DNA of 64,000 bases from Streptomyces marianii (GTDB taxonomy: Bacteria; Actinomycetota; Actinomycetes; Streptomycetales; Streptomycetaceae): assembly GCF_005795905.1 (NCBI RefSeq), contig NZ_VAWE01000001.1:372001-436000 (forward strand), written 5' to 3'. The position numbers were made by a program, and so were the translations under genes. The notes under the pieces were generated by a model that did no database searches, had not been told where the DNA came from, and worked only from the letters and a program-made list of their open reading frames with translations. Each line of letters opens with the position of its first letter. The first letter of the stretch is position 1. Of the stretch, positions 38,539 to 47,248 are shown one piece after another.

Positions 38539-39300
38539 ATGCACGCTTCCCGCGCCGTTCCCACCGCTCTCGCCGGAGCCCTCGTCGCCGTGCTGGCAGC
38601 CTGTTCCCCCGCGGCCGGCGGTGCCCGGACGTCCGACAAGCCCGCGGCCGCCCCGGGGGCCTCGCCCGCCGCGGCCGAGGCCCCGAGGTCACGCCCGTCG
38701 GCCTCCGCCCCGCCGGCAACGTCCTTCGCCCCCGCGTCCACCCCGTCCCCGAGCGGGACGCCGGAGCCGCCGGGCAGCGCACGCACCCGGCCGGCCACGC
38801 TGAGCATCCCGTCGATCGGCCTGGCGGACCTGCGCGTCGTCCCGTACGAGGGGACCACCGACGACTGGCCGGGAACGCGCATCCAGGACCGCGGGGTGGC
38901 CGCCAGCCCGTACGGTGAGCGGGGCGGGGCCGGGCCGGGAGAGGTCGGCAACTACCTCGTCACCGCGCACCGGCTGTCCGCCGGCGGGCCCCTGCGGGAC
39001 CTGCCGTCCCTGGGGGTGGGCGAATCGGTCCTGGTGGCCTCGGGAGGCAAGATCTACAAGTACCGGATCACCGAGCACCGGACGACGTCCTTCCGGTCCG
39101 CCCGGTCACTGGCCGAGCAGCGGGCCGCCGTGCCCGGCTTCCCCGGCAGGACCGCCACACAGCCGATGATCACGATCTCCACCTGCGCCACCCCGGAGGA
39201 CAACGCGGAGGGGAACTTCTGGCGCGACGACCGGAACAACCCGGAGCACCGGATCGACCGGGTCGGCGTAATCGCGGACGTGCACGACACCACGGGCTGA
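38539..39300 (+). CDS. Class F sortase (probable lipoprotein)
   Basis: This 253-residue protein has an N-terminal signal ending in LAAC (Cys22), a lipobox, then an Ala/Pro/Ser linker to about residue 85 and a sortase domain. Catalytic residues are visible: His144 in VTAHR, Cys216 in TISTCAT, and an Arg near residue 235 in EHRID. Class F enzymes are the actinobacterial sortases, and they attach surface proteins to peptidoglycan or process them. No LPxTG-type substrate gene is in the window. No ribosome site is clear. The gene stands alone. Confidence 0.88.
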   Translation: MHASRAVPTALAGALVAVLAACSPAAGGARTSDKPAAAPGASPAAAEAPRSRPSASAPPATSFAPASTPSPSGTPEPPGSARTRPATLSIPSIGLADLRVVPYEGTTDDWPGTRIQDRGVAASPYGERGGAGPGEVGNYLVTAHRLSAGGPLRDLPSLGVGESVLVASGGKIYKYRITEHRTTSFRSARSLAEQRAAVPGFPGRTATQPMITISTCATPEDNAEGNFWRDDRNNPEHRIDRVGVIADVHDTTG

Positions 39301-39344
39301 CCGGCCGGAGCGGGCCGCGGACGCCGTCAAGCTGCTCGGTCGCG

Positions 39345-39356
39345 GGGCGTGTTGCG
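39345..39356. repeat. Solo copy of the element B end (GGGCGTGTTGCG)
   Basis: The 12 bases identical to the terminal repeat of element B recur here, 12 bp upstream of the probable promoter of the molybdenum hydroxylase operon, without a partner end. It may be a relict of another element copy, or chance. Confidence 0.35.
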
Positions 39357-39367
39357 TCGATCTAGAG

Positions 39368-39397
39368 TTGGACATACCAGACAAAACCATCTGGTAT
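39368..39397 (+). promoter_or_regulatory. Promoter and operator of the cox/xdh operon
   Basis: TTGGAC (39368-39373) and TGGTAT (39392-39397) are 18 bases apart. A perfect inverted repeat, ATACCAGA (39374-39381), eight-base spacer, TCTGGTAT (39390-39397), covers the spacer and the -10 box. A dimeric repressor bound here would block polymerase. The regulator is not identified in the window. Confidence 0.65.
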
Positions 39398-39423
39398 CCC
39401 CTGCCCGGTCCCTGGGAGGGCCG

Positions 39424-39903
39424 ATGAACCGTATCTCGGTGACCGTGGACGGCGTTGCCTACCAGGACGACGTGGAACCGCGTCTGCTGCTGGTCCACTA
39501 CCTGCGGGACCGCCTGGGACTGACCGGCACCCCCGTCGGCTGCGACACCGGCAGCTGCGGCGCGTGCACCGTCGAGCTCGACGGGCGCAGCGTCAAGAGC
39601 TGCTCGGTGCTCACGGTGCAGGCCGACGGAGGCGAGGTGACCACCGTGCAGGGGCTCGGCACCCCCACCGGGGGCCTCGACTCCCTCCAGCGGGCCTTCC
39701 ACGAGAAGCACGCGCTCCAGTGCGGCTACTGCACACCCGGGATGATCATGGCGGCCCGGGAACTGCTGAGGGACAATCCGGACCCCACTCCCGACGAGGT
39801 CCGCCACGCCCTCGAGGGCAACCTCTGCCGGTGCACGGGCTACCAGAACATCGTCCACGCGGTGCTGGCGGCCGCCCGCCACGAGCAGGAGGCCACCACA
39901 TGA
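39424..39903 (+). CDS. coxS: Molybdenum hydroxylase small subunit, two [2Fe-2S] clusters
   Basis: This 159-residue protein has the plant-type ferredoxin cluster (GCDTGSCGACTVELDG and SVKSC) and the C-terminal helical cluster domain (QCGYCTPGMIMAARELL and EGNLCRCTGYQNIVHAV). Electrons pass through both clusters from molybdenum to FAD. Length and order match CoxS/XDH small subunits. ATG 39424 is preceded by GGGAGGG. Its TGA overlaps the large-subunit ATG by four bases. Confidence 0.93.
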   Translation: MNRISVTVDGVAYQDDVEPRLLLVHYLRDRLGLTGTPVGCDTGSCGACTVELDGRSVKSCSVLTVQADGGEVTTVQGLGTPTGGLDSLQRAFHEKHALQCGYCTPGMIMAARELLRDNPDPTPDEVRHALEGNLCRCTGYQNIVHAVLAAARHEQEATT

Positions 39904-42362
39904 CCGCGCAGCCCGCGGACCGGACGCAGCGGGAGGTCGGCCGCCCCCGGGCCCGCAAGGAGGACGCGCACCTGGTCACCGGTCAGACCACCTGGACCGA
40001 CAACATCAGCGTGCCCGGCATGCTCCACATGGCCGTGCTCCGCAGTCCCATGGCCCATGCCCGGATCGACCGGGTGGACGTGTCCCCCGCCCTGGAGCGG
40101 CCCGGTGTCGTCGCGGCGTTCAGCGGACGCGACCTCGCCGACGGTCTCGCCTCGATGCCGTGCGTGTGGCCGGTGACCGAGGACATCGTGATGCCCGACC
40201 ACCCGCCGGTCGCCGTGGACGAGGTGCGCTACGCGGGTGACCCGGTCGCCGTGGTGATCGCCCGTGACCGCTACGCGGCGGCCGACGCGCTCGAGGCGGT
40301 GGACGTCGACTACACCCCGCTCGAACCGGTGCTCGACCTGGAGGCGGCGCTCGCGGAGGGCGCACCACTCGTGCACGCGGACAAGGGCACGAACCGGTGC
40401 TACGTCTGGCCGCTGACGACCGGTGAGGACTGGGACTCCGCGCGGGCCCGGGCGGACGTGGTGGTCTCCCGTCGGTTCCTCCAGCAGCGGCTCATCCCCA
40501 ACGCGATGGAACCGCGCGCCGTGGTCGTCATGCCGATCGCCGCGTCCGGCGAGTACACCATGTACTCCGCCACCCAGATCCCCCACATCGTGCGGGTGCT
40601 GATGGCCATGGTCACCGGCATCCCCGAGCAGAAGCTGCGGGTGATCGCCCCGGACGTGGGCGGCGGCTTCGGCTCCAAGCTCCAGGTGTACGCGGAGGAG
40701 GCGGTCGCCCTCGCCGTGGCGCGCACGCTCGGCCGTCCGGTGAAGTGGACCGAGTCGCGCTCCGAGGGCTATCTCGCCACCCACCACGGCCGGGGCCAGA
40801 TCCAGGACGTCCAGATCGCGGCGACGCGCGAGGGGAAGCTACTCGGGCTGAAGGTCGACCTGCTCGCCGACCTCGGCGCGTACCTGATGCTGATCACACC
40901 GGGGACCCCGCTGCTCGGCGCGTTCATGTACCCGGCGATCTACAAGATGGACGCCTACGCCTTCACCTGCACCGGCGTCTTCACCACGCGGACACCCACC
41001 GACGCCTACCGGGGCGCGGGCCGCCCGGAGGCGACGTTCGCGATCGAGCGCATGATGGACGAACTCGCGGCGGAGCTGGGGATGGACCCGCTGGAGCTGC
41101 GCCGGCTCAACTGGATCGGCCACGACGAGTTCCCGTACACCTCGATCGCCGGGCTCACCTACGACAGCGGCGACTACGAGGCGGCGACGGAGAAGGCGCT
41201 GGCGCTGTTCGGCTACGAGGGGATGCGGGCCGAGCAGCAGGAGCGGGTGCGGCGCGGCGACCCGGTGCGCCTCGGCATCGGCATCTCGACGTACACCGAG
41301 ATGTGCGGGGTCGCGCCGAGCCGGGTGCTGAGGGACCTGCGGTACGCGGCCGGCGGCTGGGAGACGGCGAACGTCCGCATGCTGCCGACGGGCAAGGTCG
41401 AGGTCGTCACGGGCACGAGCCCGCACGGTCAGGGCCATGTGACGTCCTGGAGCCAGATCGCGGCCGACGTGCTGGGGGTGCCGTTCGAGGACGTCGAGGT
41501 CGTGCACGGCGACACCCGGGCGGCGCCCCAGGGCATGGACACCTACGGCTCGCGCTCCCTCGTGGTCGGTGGCACGGCGGTGCACGAGGCGGCGCAGAAG
41601 GTCGTGGAGAAGGCACGGAAGATCGCGGCGCATCTGCTGGAGGCCAGCGAGGACGACCTCGACTTCGCGGAGGGCGTGTTCTCGGTGAAGGGCTCCCCGG
41701 ACGCGCGGCGGACGATCCAGGAGATCGCGTTCGAGGCGTTCTCCTCGCACGACCTGCCCGAGGGCATGGAGCCGACGATCCACGCCGACCACGTCGTGGA
41801 CCCCGACAACTTCTCCTACCCGCACGGCACGCACCTCTGCGCCGTGGACGTCGACACGGAGACGGGCCACACCCGGATCCGCTCCTATGTGTGCGTCGAC
41901 GATGTAGGCCGGGTGGTCAACCCGGTGATCGTCGAGGGCCAGGTGCACGGCGGCCTCGCCCAGGGCATCGGCCAGGCGCTCTACGAGGAGGCCGTGTACG
42001 ACGCCGAAGGGAACCTGACGTCCGGGACGATGGCGGACTATCTGGTGCCCTCGGCGGCCGACCTGCCCGAGTTCACGACCGAGCGCACCGAGACACCGGC
42101 CACCACCAACCCGCTGGGTGTGAAGGGCGTCGGGGAGGCGGGGACGATCGCCTCCACACCGGCGGTCGTCAACGCCATCGTGGACGCGCTGCGCCCCCTC
42201 GGGGTGACGGACGTGCCGATGCCGTGCACCCCCGAGCGGGTGTGGCGGGCCATCCGGCAGGCCCGGGGTGAGGAAGGCGCCGTGCCCGCCGGGGGACGGC
42301 CGGAGGGCACGGCACCGACGACGGGCCAGGCGCCCGCCCCGGGCGAGGAGGGGTTGGCATGA
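39900..42362 (+). CDS. coxL: Molybdopterin-binding large subunit, form II CO dehydrogenase/xanthine dehydrogenase family
   Basis: This 820-residue subunit binds the molybdenum cofactor. The active-site loop reads AYRGAGR at residues 369-375, the form II signature, instead of AYRCSFR of true form I CO dehydrogenase; the selenylated copper-binding Cys is therefore absent. Gln-rich cofactor contacts (GGGFGSKLQVYAEE) and the catalytic Glu746 in GVGEAGT are present. Form II enzymes may oxidise CO weakly or other substrates such as purines, aldehydes or aromatic heterocycles. It is the second gene of a seven-gene operon with ATGA overlaps on both sides. Confidence 0.9.
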   Translation: MTAQPADRTQREVGRPRARKEDAHLVTGQTTWTDNISVPGMLHMAVLRSPMAHARIDRVDVSPALERPGVVAAFSGRDLADGLASMPCVWPVTEDIVMPDHPPVAVDEVRYAGDPVAVVIARDRYAAADALEAVDVDYTPLEPVLDLEAALAEGAPLVHADKGTNRCYVWPLTTGEDWDSARARADVVVSRRFLQQRLIPNAMEPRAVVVMPIAASGEYTMYSATQIPHIVRVLMAMVTGIPEQKLRVIAPDVGGGFGSKLQVYAEEAVALAVARTLGRPVKWTESRSEGYLATHHGRGQIQDVQIAATREGKLLGLKVDLLADLGAYLMLITPGTPLLGAFMYPAIYKMDAYAFTCTGVFTTRTPTDAYRGAGRPEATFAIERMMDELAAELGMDPLELRRLNWIGHDEFPYTSIAGLTYDSGDYEAATEKALALFGYEGMRAEQQERVRRGDPVRLGIGISTYTEMCGVAPSRVLRDLRYAAGGWETANVRMLPTGKVEVVTGTSPHGQGHVTSWSQIAADVLGVPFEDVEVVHGDTRAAPQGMDTYGSRSLVVGGTAVHEAAQKVVEKARKIAAHLLEASEDDLDFAEGVFSVKGSPDARRTIQEIAFEAFSSHDLPEGMEPTIHADHVVDPDNFSYPHGTHLCAVDVDTETGHTRIRSYVCVDDVGRVVNPVIVEGQVHGGLAQGIGQALYEEAVYDAEGNLTSGTMADYLVPSAADLPEFTTERTETPATTNPLGVKGVGEAGTIASTPAVVNAIVDALRPLGVTDVPMPCTPERVWRAIRQARGEEGAVPAGGRPEGTAPTTGQAPAPGEEGLA

Positions 42363-43213
42363 TCCCCGCGGCGTTCGACTACAGGCGGCCGGAGTCGGTG
42401 GACGAGGCCGTGACCGCGCTGGCCGACGGCGGTGAGGAAGCGAAGGTCCTCGCCGGCGGCCAGAGCCTGCTCCCGATGCTGCGGCTGCGGCTCGCCTTCC
42501 CCGAACTGCTGGTGGACGTGGGCAGGATCGACGAACTGCGGGGGGTCCACGAGGAGGCGGACACCCTCGTCATCGGCGCCATGACCACGCATCACGACGT
42601 GCTGGCCGACCCGCTGGTGCGGCGGCACGCGGGCCTGCTCGCCGCGGCGACGGAGACGGTCGCCGACCCCGCCGTGCGCAACCGGGGGACACTGGGCGGC
42701 TCCCTCGCCCACGCGGACCCGGCCGCGGACCTGCCCGCGGTCGTCCTCGCGCTCGACGGCGAACTGGTCGCCGCCGGCCCCCGGGGCCGGCGCACCATCG
42801 CGGCACGCGACTTCTTCACCGACTACCTGCAGTCCGCGCTGGGCCCCGACGAGCTGCTGGTGGAGGTACGGCTCCCGAAGTCCGGGGACTGGGGATTCCG
42901 GTACGAGAAGTTCCACCGGACCGCGCAGGCGTGGGCGGCGGTCGGCGTCGCGGTCCTGGTCCGCTCGGACGGCGGGCGGATCGCAGAAGCCCGGATCGGG
43001 CTCACCAACATGGGGCCGACCCCGCTGCGGGCCGCCGCCGCCGAGGCGGCGCTCGCGGGAGCGGAGGGCCCCGAGGAGGTGGCACGTGCCGCGGAGGCCG
43101 CGGCCGAGGGCACCAGCCCCTCGACGGACCTGTGGGGTTCGTCCGAGTACCGCGAGCACATGGCCCGGGTACTCACCCGGCGGGCGGTGCTCGCCGCGGC
43201 CGGGCCGTCGTGA
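42359..43213 (+). CDS. coxM: Molybdenum hydroxylase FAD-binding medium subunit
   Basis: This 284-residue subunit has the FAD-binding motifs of the CoxM family: KVLAGGQSLLPMLRLR near residue 30, and TVADPAVRNRGTLGGSLAHADPAADLP near residue 100-126. The C-terminal CO_deh_flav_C domain starts about residue 180. It passes electrons from the iron-sulfur subunit to the final acceptor. ATG 42359 overlaps the coxL stop by four bases. Confidence 0.92.
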   Translation: MIPAAFDYRRPESVDEAVTALADGGEEAKVLAGGQSLLPMLRLRLAFPELLVDVGRIDELRGVHEEADTLVIGAMTTHHDVLADPLVRRHAGLLAAATETVADPAVRNRGTLGGSLAHADPAADLPAVVLALDGELVAAGPRGRRTIAARDFFTDYLQSALGPDELLVEVRLPKSGDWGFRYEKFHRTAQAWAAVGVAVLVRSDGGRIAEARIGLTNMGPTPLRAAAAEAALAGAEGPEEVARAAEAAAEGTSPSTDLWGSSEYREHMARVLTRRAVLAAAGPS

Positions 43214-43229
43214 CGGGTGTGCGGCACCG

Positions 43230-44192
43230 ATGAGCGAGACGGCGACCGGGTCCGCGGGGGAGGCCGGCGACGGCGGGGCACGACGGGCCGCCGGAGCAAC
43301 CGCCGTCCTTCCCCAGGGGCCGGACGAGGTGCGGCGGCGGCTGGAGGACGTCGGCTACCTCGTGGACGAGGGCCTCGCCACCGCCTGCTTCCTGGCGCTG
43401 AGGCTGCACCGCCCGGTGTTCTGCGAGGGTGACGCGGGCGTGGGAAAGACGTCGCTCGCCGGTGCGCTCGCCAGGATGCTGGAAGCGCCGCTGATCCGGT
43501 TGCAGTGCTATGAGGGGATCGACGCCTCGCAGGCCCTGTACGACTGGGACTTCCCGCGGCAACTGCTGCACCTGCGCGCGGCGGAGGCGGCCGGGGTCAC
43601 CGACGTGGACCGGCTGGAGGCGGAACTGTACGACCGCTGTTTCCTCGTCGAACGGCCGCTGCTGCAGGCGCTGCGGACCCAGCCCTCGGTACTGCTCGTC
43701 GACGAGGTGGACCGGGCGGACGACGAGTTCGAGGCGTTCCTCCTGGAGCTGCTGTCGGAGTACTCGGTCACCGTTCCCGAACTGGGCACGCTGCGCGCCG
43801 AAACCCCTCCCGTGGTGGTGCTGACGTCGAACCGGACCCGAGAGGTGCACGACGCTCTCAAGCGGCGCTGTCTGTACCACTGGTTCGACCACCCCGCCTT
43901 CGCCCGGGAGCTGGCGATCGTCCGCAGCCGGCTGCCGGCGGTGTCGGCCAGACTGGCCGAGCAGGTCACCGCCCTCGTCCAGGCCCTGCGGTCGGAGGAA
44001 CTGGTGAAACCGCCGGGAGTGGCCGAGACGATCGACTGGGCCGAGGCGCTGGACGCACTGGGTGCCACGGAGCTGGACGCGGAGCTGGCCGTGGCGACGC
44101 TCGGCTCGGTGCTGAAGTACCGCGAGGACACGGAGCGGGCCCGATCCATGGACCTGTCCGCGATCCTCGCCCTGCGGGCTACGGGGGCGTGA
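43230..44192 (+). CDS. coxD: CoxD-type MoxR AAA+ ATPase
   Basis: This 320-residue AAA+ protein has Walker A GDAGVGKTS (Lys73), Walker B VLLVDEVDRADDEFEAFLLE, sensor-1 VVVLTSNRTREVHDALKRRC and an arginine finger in that segment. CoxD of Oligotropha matures the CO dehydrogenase active site with ATP; here the form II enzyme lacks the copper site, so a general unfoldase or metal-insertion role with CoxE is more likely. It starts 16 bp after coxM, and its stop overlaps the coxE start. Confidence 0.88.
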   Translation: MSETATGSAGEAGDGGARRAAGATAVLPQGPDEVRRRLEDVGYLVDEGLATACFLALRLHRPVFCEGDAGVGKTSLAGALARMLEAPLIRLQCYEGIDASQALYDWDFPRQLLHLRAAEAAGVTDVDRLEAELYDRCFLVERPLLQALRTQPSVLLVDEVDRADDEFEAFLLELLSEYSVTVPELGTLRAETPPVVVLTSNRTREVHDALKRRCLYHWFDHPAFARELAIVRSRLPAVSARLAEQVTALVQALRSEELVKPPGVAETIDWAEALDALGATELDAELAVATLGSVLKYREDTERARSMDLSAILALRATGA

Positions 44193-45349
44193 GGAGGATG
44201 GCGGCGGTGGACGGCGGTACCGCGGTGCTGGTGGGATTCGCGCGCGCGCTGCGCGCCGCGGGACTGGACGCCGGGCCGGACCGGGTGCAGACGTTCCTGC
44301 GGGCACTCGACGTCCTGGGGCCGCGGCGGCGGAACGACGTGTACTGGGCGGGGAGGCTCACGCTGTGCGGCGGCCAGGACGACCTCGACCGCTACGACCG
44401 CGTGTTCGGCGTCTACTTCGGGCCGCGCGACCGCCCCCCGGCGCCACGCGCCCGGCCGCTGCCGCCCGGGGCCCCTCCGCCGCGGCTCGCCGTACGGGAG
44501 ACGGACCGCATCCCCCGCGGAGGCAGCGGGGAGGAGGACCGGCGGCCGGGCGCGGCGGCGGCCCTCGCCAGTCCGGTGGACGTGCTGCGGCATCGCGATG
44601 TCGCCGCGCTGACGGCCGCCGAACGCGAGCAGGTGCGGCGGCTGCTGGCCGCGTTCGCGCTGCGGGGCGAGCCGCGTCGCTCCGCGCGGCTGCGCCCGGC
44701 GCGGCGGGGTGTCGTCGACCCCCGGCGGACGGTGCGGGAGTGGCTGCGCCGCGGCGGGGAGCCGGCCCGGCTGCGCCGGCGGGCGCGTGCCGAACGACCC
44801 CGCCGGGTGGTGCTGCTGGTGGACGTGAGCGGGTCGATGGCCCCGTACGCGGACGCGTTGCTGCGGTTCGCGCACGCCGCGGCGCACGGCGGGCCCGCGG
44901 CGTCGAGGGCGGCCACGGAGGTGTTCACGATCGGCACCCGGCTGACGCGGGTGACCGCCGCGCTGGGGCACCGAGACCCGGACACCGCGCTGGCGGCGGT
45001 CGCCGCCGCCGTCCCCGACTGGCGCGGAGGCACCCGGCTCGGCGAGATGCTGAGGGCCTTCCTCGACCGGTGGGGCCAGCGCGGGATGGCGCGGGGCGCC
45101 GTCGTCGTGGTGCTGTCCGACGGCTGGGAGCGCGGCGATCCGGCCCTCCTCGCCGCCCAGATGCGGCGGCTGCACCGGCTGGCGCACCGGGTCGTGTGGG
45201 CCAATCCGCGCAAGGCCCGGCCCGGTTACGCGCCGTTGGCGGCCGGGATGGCGGCGGCCCTGCCCAGCGTCGACGCGTTCGTCGAGGGACACAGTCTGGC
45301 GGCGCTGGAGCACCTCGCCGCGGTGGTGAGAGGAGCCGAGGATGCGTGA
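44189..45349 (+). CDS. coxE: CoxE-type VWA-domain protein
   Basis: This 386-residue protein contains a von Willebrand A domain in its second half with the MIDAS motif DVSGSM (Asp212), VVVLSDGWERGDP near residue 310, and a Pro/Arg-rich middle. CoxE partners the CoxD ATPase in cofactor maturation, as MoxR-VWA pairs do elsewhere. The start is taken as GTG 44189, which overlaps the coxD TGA (GTGA). ATG 44198 is possible, but the GAGGAGG site would touch it. Confidence 0.85.
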   Translation: MRRMAAVDGGTAVLVGFARALRAAGLDAGPDRVQTFLRALDVLGPRRRNDVYWAGRLTLCGGQDDLDRYDRVFGVYFGPRDRPPAPRARPLPPGAPPPRLAVRETDRIPRGGSGEEDRRPGAAAALASPVDVLRHRDVAALTAAEREQVRRLLAAFALRGEPRRSARLRPARRGVVDPRRTVREWLRRGGEPARLRRRARAERPRRVVLLVDVSGSMAPYADALLRFAHAAAHGGPAASRAATEVFTIGTRLTRVTAALGHRDPDTALAAVAAAVPDWRGGTRLGEMLRAFLDRWGQRGMARGAVVVVLSDGWERGDPALLAAQMRRLHRLAHRVVWANPRKARPGYAPLAAGMAAALPSVDAFVEGHSLAALEHLAAVVRGAEDA

Positions 45350-46502
45350 GATCCTGCCCGCCCTGAGCCGCTGGTACGCCCGGGGCGAGCCGTTCGGACT
45401 GGCCACGGTCGTGTCGGTGAGCCGCAGCGCGCCGCGCGGGCCCGGCGCGGCGATGGCCGTCGGCCCGGACGACGAGGTCGTGGGCAGTGTGTCCGGCGGT
45501 TGTGTGGAGGGCGCGGTCTTCGAGATGGCGCAGGAGGTCCTCGCCGACGGTGCGGCGCGGCTGCACACCTTCGGGTACAGCGACGAGGACGCGTTCGCGG
45601 TCGGGCTGACCTGCGGTGGTGAGATCACGCTGCTGGTGCGGGCCGTCTCGCCGGGCACCGACGCGGTGTTCGGGGCGGTGGCCGACTCGGTCGCAGCGCA
45701 CCGTCCGGTCACGGTCGCGACCGTGACCGACGGCCCCGCAGCGCGCGGCGCCACCCTGGCGGTGTGGGCGGACGAGGTGGCCGGGTCGCTCGGCTCCGAG
45801 GGGCTGGACGCCGCCGTCGTGGCCGACGCGCGCGGCGGGCTGGCGCAGGGCTCGACCGGTGTGCGGCACTACGGGCCGCGTGGACAGCGCCGCGAGGACG
45901 ACGTCGCGGTCTTCCTGCACTCGTTCGCTCCGCCGCCGAGGATGCTGGTGTTCGGGGCCATCGACTACGCGGCCGCCGTCGCCAGGATCGGTGACTTCCT
46001 CGGCTACCGGGTGACGGTGTGCGACGCGCGTCCGGTGTTCGCCACGCCAAAGCGGTTCCCGGAGGGCGTCGAGGTCGTCGTGGACTGGCCGCACCGCTAT
46101 CTGGACCGGACCGAGACCGATGGGCGCACGGTCATCTGCGTACTGACGCATGATCCGAAGTTCGACGTGCCACTGCTGGAGCAGGCCCTGCGCCGGCCGG
46201 CGGCGTACATCGGCGCCATGGGCAGCCGCCGCACCCACGACGACCGCGCCAAGCGGCTGCACGAGGCCGGGCTCGGCGAGGGGCAACTGGCCCGGCTGCG
46301 CTCGCCGGTGGGCCTTGACCTGGGGGCCCGTACTCCCGAGGAGGTCGCCGTGTCCGTGGCGGCGGAGATCGTGGCACTGCGGTGGGGTGGGAGCGGCGCG
46401 CCGCTGACGGAGACGGCCGGCGCGATCCATCCGGCCGGGCCGGTTCCCGGAGGCGGCGCGACGCGGGCGGGATCCGCCGGTGATGACGAGGAACGGAGCT
46501 GA
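45342..46502 (+). CDS. XdhC/CoxF-type molybdenum cofactor chaperone
   Basis: This 386-residue protein has the XdhC N-terminal domain (LATVVSVSRSAPRGPGAAMAV and GSVSGGCVEGAVF with the conserved Cys) and a C-terminal NAD-like Rossmann domain (MLVFGAIDYAAAVARIGDFLG, IGAMGSRRTHDDR). XdhC binds and sulfurates the molybdenum cofactor and inserts it into the large subunit. It starts inside the end of coxE (8-bp overlap), and coxG follows after two bases. The final 40 residues are Gly/Pro-rich and non-conserved. Confidence 0.9.
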   Translation: MREILPALSRWYARGEPFGLATVVSVSRSAPRGPGAAMAVGPDDEVVGSVSGGCVEGAVFEMAQEVLADGAARLHTFGYSDEDAFAVGLTCGGEITLLVRAVSPGTDAVFGAVADSVAAHRPVTVATVTDGPAARGATLAVWADEVAGSLGSEGLDAAVVADARGGLAQGSTGVRHYGPRGQRREDDVAVFLHSFAPPPRMLVFGAIDYAAAVARIGDFLGYRVTVCDARPVFATPKRFPEGVEVVVDWPHRYLDRTETDGRTVICVLTHDPKFDVPLLEQALRRPAAYIGAMGSRRTHDDRAKRLHEAGLGEGQLARLRSPVGLDLGARTPEEVAVSVAAEIVALRWGGSGAPLTETAGAIHPAGPVPGGGATRAGSAGDDEERS

Positions 46503-46504
46503 GC

Positions 46505-47245
46505 ATGGAACTGCGGCACGAGTTCACCGTCCCGGTACCGGTCGAGGAGGCGTGGCGGACGCTTCTCGACATCGAGCGGGTGGCGCCCTGCCTGCCGGGC
46601 ACGACCGTCCAGGAGTTCGACGGCGAGAAGGTCACCGGCACCGTGAAGGTGAAAGTGGGCCCGGTCACGCTGACGTACCGGGGCACCGCCGTCTTCGAGG
46701 AGAAGGACGAGGCGGCACATCGGATGGTGCTGAAGGCGAACGGCAAGGAGCTGCGGGGGCAGGGTACGGCACGGGCGACCGTCACGGCCGGGCTCACCGC
46801 GTCGGACGAGGGAACGGCCGTGTCCGTGCGCACCGACTTCGCCGTGACCGGGCGGCCTGCCCAGATCGGGCGGGGCGTGATGGCCGAGGTGGGCGACAGG
46901 CTGGTGGGCCGGTTCGCGGACTGCCTGTCCGAGCAGCTCGCCGGGGCGCCCCGCGCGGACGCCGGGGCTGGCACGGCGGCCGGAGCGGGGGCGGCCGCGG
47001 CCGGGCCCGCGGTGCCGGGAGCCGGGGAGCCGCCCGCACCTGCCTCGGCCGCGGCGGAGCCCGGCGGCCCGGCCGTGCCCGGGGCGCGTGCGGAGGCAGG
47101 GCCGACCGAAGCCGCCGAGCCCATCGATCTCCTGCGGACCGCGGGCCTGCCGGTCACCAGGAGGATCGTCCCGGTGGCGCTGGCTGCGGGGGCGGCCGCC
47201 GCAGCGGTGGCCGTGGCCGTCCGGTGCCGGCGCCGGCGGTGCTGA
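46505..47245 (+). CDS. coxG: CoxG-like SRPBCC membrane-anchor protein
   Basis: Residues 1-150 of this 246-residue protein form the SRPBCC/CoxG domain (ELRHEFTVPVPVEEAWRTLL, DIERVAPCLPGTTV, AEVGDRLVGRFADCLSEQL). An Ala/Pro-rich linker and a single C-terminal membrane helix (RIVPVALAAGAAAAAVAVAV, followed by a basic tail) come next. CoxG tethers the dehydrogenase to the membrane and can bring quinone to it, linking oxidation to the respiratory chain. It is the last gene of the operon and stops three bases short of the convergent methyltransferase gene. Confidence 0.88.
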   Translation: MELRHEFTVPVPVEEAWRTLLDIERVAPCLPGTTVQEFDGEKVTGTVKVKVGPVTLTYRGTAVFEEKDEAAHRMVLKANGKELRGQGTARATVTAGLTASDEGTAVSVRTDFAVTGRPAQIGRGVMAEVGDRLVGRFADCLSEQLAGAPRADAGAGTAAGAGAAAAGPAVPGAGEPPAPASAAAEPGGPAVPGARAEAGPTEAAEPIDLLRTAGLPVTRRIVPVALAAGAAAAAVAVAVRCRRRRC

Positions 47246-47248
47246 CCG

